From Ottowia sp. SB7-C50 (GTDB lineage Bacteria; Pseudomonadota; Gammaproteobacteria; Burkholderiales; Burkholderiaceae_C), in assembly GCF_033110285.1 (NCBI RefSeq), contig NZ_CP136995.1, positions 1,302,001 to 1,366,000 of the forward strand: 64,000 nucleotides of DNA, written 5' to 3'. The notes below the pieces were generated by a model. The model worked only from the letters and a program-made list of their open reading frames with translations. It was not told where the DNA came from and made no database searches. A program made the position numbers and the translations under genes. Each line of letters starts with the position of its first letter. The stretch's first letter is position 1. Shown here piece after piece: positions 58,127-64,000 of the stretch.

Positions 58127-58555
58127 ATGGCCAACCCTTCGACACGCAGCAACCTGTTCGACGACCTGTTCAAGGAATTTGCCCCGGGCTTCTTCATCAA
58201 GCCCTTGCAGGCCGACGCCACGCCCACCACGGCGCAGATCCGCATCGACGTGCGCGAGTCCGACAGCGCCTACACCGTGCTGGCCGAAGTGCCCGGCGTG
58301 CCCAAGGAAGACATCCACGTCGCCATCGACGGCAGCGTGGTCACGCTGCGCGCCGAGATCAAGCCGCAGGACCATGCCGCCGACGGCAGCAAGCTGTTGC
58401 GCAGCGAGCGCTACTACGGCGCCGTGTCGCGCAGCTTCCAGCTGCCGCAGGACATCGATCAGGCCACCGCCAAGGCGCGCTATGAAAACGGCGTGCTGCA
58501 GCTGACGCTGCCCAAGAAGACGGCCAACGGCGCGCAGAAGCTCACGATCGAGTGA
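58127..58555 (+). CDS. Small heat shock protein, Hsp20 family
   Basis: 142 residues; alpha-crystallin domain (IDVRESDSAYTVLAEVPGVP, GVLQLTLPKK) with ATP-independent holdase function in the cytoplasm. GGAG precedes the ATG at 58127 by 6 bases, and this start is preferred over the ATG at 58115. A sigma-32-type promoter lies upstream. Its stop is only 3 bases from the stop of the convergent DUF1501 gene. Confidence 0.94.
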   Translation: MANPSTRSNLFDDLFKEFAPGFFIKPLQADATPTTAQIRIDVRESDSAYTVLAEVPGVPKEDIHVAIDGSVVTLRAEIKPQDHAADGSKLLRSERYYGAVSRSFQLPQDIDQATAKARYENGVLQLTLPKKTANGAQKLTIE

Positions 58556-58558
58556 CCA

Positions 58559-59441
58559 CTACGCCATGAAGCCCAGGTTGCGGCTGGCGTAGTTGGCGAG
58601 GTTGGGCATCACCAGCGGCAATTCGGTGTCGCTGACCCCGAACCAGCGCGCCAGCGTGGCGGCGTACTGGTCCACCGCCGTGCTGGGCAGCAGCCGGCCC
58701 TGGCCGACGTCGTCCGGCCCGTTGATGACCAGTTGCGGCGGCGTGCCGTAAAAGGCCGCGCCCTTCACGGCGCCGCCCAGCACGAAATGCGTGCTGCCCC
58801 AGCCGTGGTCCAACCCGTCGCCGTTGGACGTGAGCGTGCGGCCGAAGTCCGACGCCGTGAAGGCAGTGACGTTGGGCGCCAGCCCCAAGCTGTCGATGGC
58901 GGCCTGAAATCCGGTGAGCGCGCTGGCCACCTGGGCCAGCAGCGGCGGCTGCCGGGCCAGCAGGCCATCGTGCGTGTCAAACCCGCCCAGCGACACCAGG
59001 CACCGACTGCGCCTTGAACTGCGCCACCGTGGTCGGCTGCACCAGCGTGCCGACGTTCAGTTGCACCGCCAGCCGCCCGCCGTCGAACAGGGCCTTGAGC
59101 GGCGCCAGCGACGGCGCCAGCGCGTATTGGGCACCGCCTGCCAGCGCGCTGCGCGGGCTGAGCGCCGTGGCGGCCAGAGCATCGCGCGCCAGGGCCATGT
59201 TGGTGCGCACGCCGGCGTATTGCGCGTAGCCCGTGGCGTCGTAGGGGATGAGCGTGTTGCCGTTGTCGTTGCCGCCGTAGAGGAAGACGCAGACCAGCGC
59301 CTTGTAGTCGCTGGCGGTGAAGGCCGCCGCCTCGCCCATGGCGGCCAGGTTCAGCGCCCAGGGGGTGGCGGTGCCGGCCAGGCCCAGCTGGCCCAGCCGT
59401 TGCAGAAAGGCGCGCCGCGCCGGTTGGTGGTGGGTCGTCAT
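58559..59441 (-). pseudogene. DUF1501 protein gene with a large internal deletion
   Basis: The 5' part (ATG 59441) encodes a Tat-type start (RRAFLQRLGQLGLAG) and the DUF1501 N-terminus to AQFKAQSVP; the 3' part, in another frame, resumes at VSLGGFDTHDGLLA and runs through FTASDFGRTLTSNGDGLDHG to the end. In intact DUF1501 proteins roughly 150-200 residues separate these points, so the middle is missing and the frame is shifted at about 58990. This is a real deletion or an assembly collapse. An AAGGA ribosome binding site precedes the start; the gene follows DUF1800 by 11 bases. Confidence 0.85.
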
Positions 59442-59452
59442 GGCGCCGGTCC

Positions 59453-61495
59453 TTATTTCTGCACGATGTATTCGGGGCAGCACATCACCATCAGGATGGC
59501 GGCCCACACGCGGGTGTTCTTGCCGGCGTCGCTGCCGATGGCGATGCTGGCGATGGCGTCGCGGATGGTGCTGGTGGTGGCGCTGGACAGCTGCCCCGCC
59601 GCCAGCAGCAGGTTGAGCCGGTCGACCAGCGCCGCCGGGTTGGCCACCAGGGCCAGTTCGGCCGTGTAGCTGCTTACCCACAGCTTGCTGGTGCTGTTGC
59701 CGTACAGGCCGTAGGCGATGGTGTTCTGCATGAAATTGACGTAGCCGGCCACCGAGCTTTCGTTGGTGATCTGGAACTCTGGCGCCGGCTGCCCGGTGGC
59801 CGCCAGGGCCGTGCCCGGCGGCACGTAGCCAGGGCGGAAGAAGTTGAACACCGACGGACTGCGCAGCGGGCTTTGCGCCAGCGCGGTGGACGGGGTGGAC
59901 AGGTCATAGATGGTCCACGTGCCGTCGTTCGAGGTGGCGCCGAAGGTGCGCGCCCATTGCACGCAGCGGATCATCGGCTCGCGCAGCTTGCCCCAGCTGG
60001 GTGCCGACAGGCCCGCGGCGGCGCGCGCCTCGGGGTCGAGCAGCACCGCCTTGGTGACGGCGCGCAGGTCACCGCGCACGCCGGCGCCGTTGTTGGCAAA
60101 CGCGGCGGCCACGCGCGCAATGTAGGCCGGGCTGGGCGCGCTGGTCACCAGCCGCTGGATCAGCGCCCGTGCGATGAAAGGCCCGGTGTTGGGGTGGTTG
60201 TGCAGCGTGTCCAGCGCGGTCTTGAGCGCCTGCGCACCGGGCGTGCTGCCGGCCACCGTCACGCCCAGAAAGCTGGCGTCCTGCGTCGAATGCCGGGTGG
60301 CGTCCAGCACCATCGGGTTGCGATAGCGCAGCGGGTTGGTGGCGCGCACGTGGCCGGTGCTGTCCCAGTTGTAGCCGGTGAACACCCGCGCCAGCCCGGT
60401 CACGTCGGCCGGTCCATAGGTGTAGATCGGCTGGCCCGCCGCGTTGAGCTTGGCGCTGCCATCGGCATTGAGCTGCACCAGGCCGATGGAGAACAGCTGC
60501 ATCACTTCGCGCGCGTAGTTCTCGTCGGGGTGACGACCGGTGGCGGGGTCTTCCTTCAGGCTGCCGCGCATGTTCAGGTAGCTGCCCATGGCCGGGTTGA
60601 GCGTGACGGCCTCCAGCAACTGGCGGTAGTTGCCGAGCGCGTGGGTGTTCAGCACGTCCCAGTATGCGGCCATGGCGAACGAGGGCGATTCGCCGTCGAT
60701 GCCGACCCCCGACACCACCATGATCTCCGACCAGGCCAGCGCCAGCCGCTTGCGCAGCGCGTCGGGCGCGGTGATCAGCTGGTTCCAGACCATGTAGTTG
60801 GCGTATTCGCCGTTGAAGATCACGTCGACCCGGTTGTAGCCCTGGCCCATCAGCCAGTCCCAGCCGGTGCCGGCGATGGGCTGGTTCATCTGCGCGTCGA
60901 GCCACGCGCTGTAGCCCATGGTGCGAACGGACTCGATCTCGGCGTCGGTGGACGAAAACTGCGCCTGCTGCAGAAAGCGCGCGGCCTCGGCCGCGGTGAT
61001 GGGCGGGGGTGCTGGCGTGGGGGCCGGTGCGGGCGTGGGCGCTGGCGTAGCTGCAGGCGCAGGCGCAGGTGAAGGGGTGGGCGCGGGTGCGGGGGATGGC
61101 GCGGGGGATGGCGTCGGTGCCGGGACGGGTGAAGGCGTGGGCGCGGGCGCTGGTGTGGGCGCAGGGGACGGCGTGGGCGATGGCGTCGGGGCAGGCGCTG
61201 GCGAGGGCGTGGGGGTCGGGGTCGGCGCAGGCGTAGGCAGCGGGTCGAGCGTTGGCGTGGGCACAGGCGCCGTGTCCGCCGCTGGTGTCGGCACGGGTGA
61301 GGCCGGCGTGACGCCACTGCTGCCGCCGCCGCACGCGGCCAGCACGGCCGACATCAGCGCGGTCAGGCCGGTCAGCTCGGCGGTGCGGGCGGTGAACGGG
61401 CCGGCGGCGTCGGGCGCCAGCGTGTCGTCGGCGCGTTCGGGCAGCGCGGGGGCCGTTGCGGCGCCATCGGGCGCTGCGTCTTGGGTTTGCATCAT
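59453..61495 (-). CDS. DUF1800 protein
   Basis: 680 residues. An N-terminal hydrophobic segment and Cys ([18 protein letters not shown]) is followed by a long alternating Pro linker (about residues 65-165) and the DUF1800 domain ([51 protein letters not shown]). DUF1800 and DUF1501 are usually paired and exported; their job is unknown. ATG 61495 with AGGAG 8 bases upstream is the best start. Confidence 0.9.
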   Translation of the reverse strand: MMQTQDAAPDGAATAPALPERADDTLAPDAAGPFTARTAELTGLTALMSAVLAACGGGSSGVTPASPVPTPAADTAPVPTPTLDPLPTPAPTPTPTPSPAPAPTPSPTPSPAPTPAPAPTPSPVPAPTPSPAPSPAPAPTPSPAPAPAATPAPTPAPAPTPAPPPITAAEAARFLQQAQFSSTDAEIESVRTMGYSAWLDAQMNQPIAGTGWDWLMGQGYNRVDVIFNGEYANYMVWNQLITAPDALRKRLALAWSEIMVVSGVGIDGESPSFAMAAYWDVLNTHALGNYRQLLEAVTLNPAMGSYLNMRGSLKEDPATGRHPDENYAREVMQLFSIGLVQLNADGSAKLNAAGQPIYTYGPADVTGLARVFTGYNWDSTGHVRATNPLRYRNPMVLDATRHSTQDASFLGVTVAGSTPGAQALKTALDTLHNHPNTGPFIARALIQRLVTSAPSPAYIARVAAAFANNGAGVRGDLRAVTKAVLLDPEARAAAGLSAPSWGKLREPMIRCVQWARTFGATSNDGTWTIYDLSTPSTALAQSPLRSPSVFNFFRPGYVPPGTALAATGQPAPEFQITNESSVAGYVNFMQNTIAYGLYGNSTSKLWVSSYTAELALVANPAALVDRLNLLLAAGQLSSATTSTIRDAIASIAIGSDAGKNTRVWAAILMVMCCPEYIVQK
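61010..61262 (-). repeat. Degenerate short tandem repeat encoding a Pro-rich linker
   Basis: Repeating GGCGTGGGCGCGGGCG-type units, 6 bp based, read in the DUF1800 gene as [11 protein letters not shown] repeats. The stretch is likely to vary in length between strains by slippage. Confidence 0.75.
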
Positions 61496-61682
61496 CAAAA
61501 TCGCTCCTGCAGGCGGGTCCGGCAGCCGCGGCGCGGCTCGACGGTGATCGTGTCCGCGCGGTCATGTGCCAAACCCTGACCAGCGGGCGAACGGGTGCAA
61601 TTTCGATGCCAGACCCGCGCGCCGCGCGGGCGGTGGCGGTGACTGCGCACTAATGACTACAGGTTCGGCAAAAAATGCCGCT

Positions 61683-62696
61683 TCAGGGCGCGTCTGGCCG
61701 GCGCCAGTTGACAATCTGGCGCAGCCATTCGCGCACCGTGGGCGGCGCCTGGCTGTCGAGCACGAGCCGGCGCGGCATGCTGCGCAACCAGGTCAGCTGG
61801 CGCTTGGCCAGCTGGCGCGTGGCGGCGATGCCGCGCTCGCGCAGCGCGGCCATCTGAGGGGACGTCAGCGCATCGGCAGGCGCGGCCTCATCCAGCGCCG
61901 TCCATGCCTGGCGGTAGCCGACGCAGCGCATCGACGGCAGGTCGGGCGACAAGTCGCCCCGGGCGCGCAACGCCACGACTTCATCCAGAAACCCGTCGGC
62001 CAGCATGGCGTCAAAGCGCTGGGCGATGCGGTCGTGCAGCCAGCCGCGGTCCGCCGGCTCCAAAGAAAAAACGGGGATAGCGCTGGCCAGATCAGCGCTG
62101 GCAGCTCCTGATTTTGTAGTGTGAAAGCTCGACAGCGGCCGCCCGCTGATGTGCCACACCTCCAGCGCACGCTGAATGCGCTGGCTGTCGGCCGGTGCCA
62201 GGCGCGCGGCGGTGGCGGGGTCGACCCGCGCCAGTTCGGCGTGCAGCGCGGGCCAGCCCTGCTGCAGCGCCTGCGCCTCCAGCCGGGCGCGCACCGCCGG
62301 GTCGGCGGGCGGCAGTTCGTCCAGCCCTTCCAGCAGCGCCTTCAGGTAAAGCAGGGTGCCGCCCACCAGCAGCGGCAGGCGGCCGCGCGCGGTGATCTCG
62401 TCCATCAGCCGGCCGGCGTCGCGCGCGAAATCGGCTGCGCTGTAGGGGTGCAGCGGGTCGCGGATGTCGATCAGGTGGTGCGGCACGGCCGCGCGCTCGG
62501 CCGCGCTGGGCTTGGCGGTGCCGATGTCCATGCCGCGGTAGACCAGCGCCGAATCGACGCTGATGATCTCCAGCGGCACGGTGTCGGCCAGCTGCATGGC
62601 CAGCGCGGTCTTGCCGCCCGCCGTGGGCCCTGTCAGCACGACGGCGCGCACGGGCAGGCTGCGCGGATTCGGGTCAGCGGGCTGCGGGTTCGCCAT
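61683..62696 (-). CDS. miaA: tRNA dimethylallyltransferase
   Basis: Adds the isopentenyl group to A37 of tRNAs reading UNN codons. 337 residues; P-loop [10 protein letters not shown] near residues 23-32, [18 protein letters not shown], and RCVGYRQAW. Bases 62060-62130, encoding [15 protein letters not shown], carry a copy of the dispersed palindrome (CAGCGCTGAT and AGCGCTATCC with CTACAAAATCAGGAGCT and a TTTTTTC edge), inserted in frame. Its start overlaps the end of the MFS gene by 23 bases. Confidence 0.96.
   Translation of the reverse strand: MANPQPADPNPRSLPVRAVVLTGPTAGGKTALAMQLADTVPLEIISVDSALVYRGMDIGTAKPSAAERAAVPHHLIDIRDPLHPYSAADFARDAGRLMDEITARGRLPLLVGGTLLYLKALLEGLDELPPADPAVRARLEAQALQQGWPALHAELARVDPATAARLAPADSQRIQRALEVWHISGRPLSSFHTTKSGAASADLASAIPVFSLEPADRGWLHDRIAQRFDAMLADGFLDEVVALRARGDLSPDLPSMRCVGYRQAWTALDEAAPADALTSPQMAALRERGIAATRQLAKRQLTWLRSMPRRLVLDSQAPPTVREWLRQIVNWRRPDAP
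62060..62130. repeat. Palindromic repeat copy inside miaA
   Basis: On the minus strand CACTACAAAATCAGGAGCTG, CCAGCGCTGATC, CCAGCGCTATCCCC and TTTTTTC follow the family order. In frame. Confidence 0.6.
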
Positions 62697-63927
62697 GGCG
62701 CTGCACCAAAGTCCAGGCGGTGACGGCGATCACCGTGCACCACAGCAGAAAGCCATAGGCCAGCGGCCGCGCCGTGCCGTCCATGGCACGCCCCAGCCAC
62801 AGGCCCATGGGAAAGGCCACCGCCATCATCACGAAGCCGTTGAGCGCCGACGCCGCGCCCGCCATCTGCGGAAACGGCGCCACCGCGCCGCTCTGGCCCA
62901 CCGGCTGGTGCACGCCGTGCGCCAGGATGAACAACCACTGCGGCACCACCACCGCCCACGCGCCGTACCACGGACGGCCCCAACCGGCCCAGGCCAGCGC
63001 CGCCATCAGCACGCCGGCGGCAAAGGTGACCCAGCCCGCCGCGAACACCGTGCGGCGAATGCCCCAGCGCACCAGCAGCCGCCGGCAGCCGATGGTGCCG
63101 GCGATGTACACCACCGAGCCCGACGCCATCACCGCGCCATAGGCGGTGCGCGACAGACCCAGCGCCTCGATCAGCACGAAGGACGAGCTGGCCAGAAACG
63201 TGAACAGCGCCACGTACGACGCCGTGGCCAGCAGGCAGTAGGTGATGAAGACCGGGTGCCGCGCGATGCACACCCACGACCGCCACAGCGTACCGGGCGA
63301 CAGCGCGTCGGGGTTGCGGCGCGCCAGCGTTTCGTTGAACTTCAGCGCCAGCAGCGCCAGGGTGGCCGCACCCGTCACCGCCTGCACGGCCAGCGTGGCG
63401 CGCCAGTGCAGCGCGTCGGTGAGCAGGCCGCCCAGTGGCGCGCAGCAGATGGCGATGACGCCCAGGCCGGTCAGCCCCTTGGACATCATGCGTGCGCCTT
63501 CCAGCGGCGCATACAGATCGCGCACCACGGCGCGCGCGCCCATCACCGCCGCACCCATGGCCGCGCCCTGGGCGATGCGCGCGGCGATCAGCCAGCGCAT
63601 GTCCGGCGCCAGCGCGCAGGCGACCGACGCCGCCACGTACGCGCCCATGCCCGCCAGCAGCACCGGCCGGCGGCCAAAGCGGTCGGACAGCGGGCCCCAC
63701 ACCAGCTGCGACGTACCAAACGCCAGCAGCAGCGCGGCAAAGGTCATCTGCACCTGCGACATGGTCGCGCCGAAATCGGCCTGCAGGGCCGGCAGCGCGG
63801 GCAGGTAGACGTCGGTCGTGATGGGCTGGATGCCCAGCAGCAGCGCCAGTATCACGACGACAAGAAACGGGGACATGGCCGACCGGCCCGTGCGGACGGC
63901 GGCCGCGTCACTGGGGGCGGTGGTCAC
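62674..63927 (-). CDS. MFS drug-resistance transporter, Bcr/CflA type
   Basis: 417 residues, twelve membrane helices. Opening helix [20 protein letters not shown] with the Asp-Xxx-Tyr of this family, motif [15 protein letters not shown] between helices 2 and 3, and [20 protein letters not shown] with motif-C-like features. Proton-driven efflux of small molecules such as bicyclomycin or chloramphenicol is typical of relatives. Start GTG 63927 or ATG 63876. The remaining 73 bases to the window end show nothing. Confidence 0.92.
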   Translation of the reverse strand: MTTAPSDAAAVRTGRSAMSPFLVVVILALLLGIQPITTDVYLPALPALQADFGATMSQVQMTFAALLLAFGTSQLVWGPLSDRFGRRPVLLAGMGAYVAASVACALAPDMRWLIAARIAQGAAMGAAVMGARAVVRDLYAPLEGARMMSKGLTGLGVIAICCAPLGGLLTDALHWRATLAVQAVTGAATLALLALKFNETLARRNPDALSPGTLWRSWVCIARHPVFITYCLLATASYVALFTFLASSSFVLIEALGLSRTAYGAVMASGSVVYIAGTIGCRRLLVRWGIRRTVFAAGWVTFAAGVLMAALAWAGWGRPWYGAWAVVVPQWLFILAHGVHQPVGQSGAVAPFPQMAGAASALNGFVMMAVAFPMGLWLGRAMDGTARPLAYGFLLWCTVIAVTAWTLVQRHGEPAAR

Positions 63928-64000
63928 GCGGCGAGGGTAGCAGAGATGGGTGTGATTGATTCGCGCTTGGCGCTAGATCGGTCGGCGGAGACAACGCGCG

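Noticed and set aside
61010..61262. Regular short repeats that could suggest a CRISPR or VNTR array
   Set aside because: Units are 6 bp based without spacers and are read in frame as a Pro-rich linker of the DUF1800 protein.

Overview
The window is a 64 kb stretch of high-GC chromosomal DNA from a betaproteobacterium, almost certainly order Burkholderiales, family Comamonadaceae (the Acidovorax/Ottowia/Comamonas neighbourhood). The call rests on gene content and order (rluC next to rne, yceF/yceD-rpmF-plsX-fabHDG-acpP-fabF, rpoE-rseA-rseB-mucD-lepA-lepB-rnc-era-recO-pdxJ-acpS-nagZ, gmk-rpoZ-spoT) and on many copies of a short palindromic repeat built around AGCTGCTTGCGC / AAGCGC that I associate with this family. 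I see no rRNA, tRNA, CRISPR array, prophage or complete insertion sequence.

Layout. 1-1.6 kb: peroxide defence, with ahpC and, after it on the same strand, ahpF (cut by the window edge); a perfect OxyR-type half operator lies in front of ahpC. 1.7-8.4 kb: rne (RNase E) with a long structured leader, divergent from rluC, a HAD phosphatase, a small Rieske protein and an S49 peptidase. 8.4-10 kb, minus strand: Maf/YceF pyrophosphatase coupled to an RsmI-like methyltransferase. 10-16.8 kb: the fatty-acid synthesis cluster from yceD to fabF. 16.8-21.3 kb: the envelope-stress sigma factor module. 21.3-21.7 kb: an unusual gene-poor segment with phased direct repeats, a perfect 18 bp palindrome and a strong intrinsic terminator. 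21.7-30.8 kb: lepA to nagZ, with a toxin-antitoxin pair between acpS and nagZ. 30.9-37.8 kb: accessory genes (acyl-CoA synthetase, alpha/beta hydrolase, Anbu-type proteasome-like peptidase, a DUF11 surface protein with an IPTL-CTERM tail). 37.9-46.9 kb: mutS with a FUSC membrane protein, greB, and gmk-rpoZ-spoT. 47-54 kb: small metabolic enzymes, an esterase and an ABC exporter. 54-58.6 kb: an MBL hydrolase, a pseudouridine synthase, trmB, suhB and a heat-shock gene. 58.6-64 kb: a DUF1800/DUF1501 pair in which DUF1501 carries an internal deletion, then miaA and an MFS exporter.

Two patterns cut across the genes. First, five coding regions (plsX, rpoE, rseB, the Anbu peptidase, the N-terminus of the MBL hydrolase) are broken by one extra base in a run of 7 or 8 G/C. 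plsX and the whole sigma-E control arm cannot plausibly all be dead, so homopolymer sequencing error is the leading explanation, but it must be resolved before any of them is called a pseudogene. Second, the palindromic repeat occurs not only between genes but apparently in frame inside conserved proteins (mutS, fabD, miaA, trmB, suhB, the membrane protein after fabF), where it would encode extra peptide, much like the protein-coding palindromic elements of Rickettsia.

Functionally the window is mostly core: envelope lipid supply (fab genes, acpS), envelope stress (rpoE module, mucD, lepB), translation and RNA processing (rne, rluC, rnc, era, lepA, rpmF, trmB, miaA), DNA repair (mutS, recO, a pyrimidine-dimer glycosylase-like protein) and the stringent response (spoT, rpoZ, gmk, greB).
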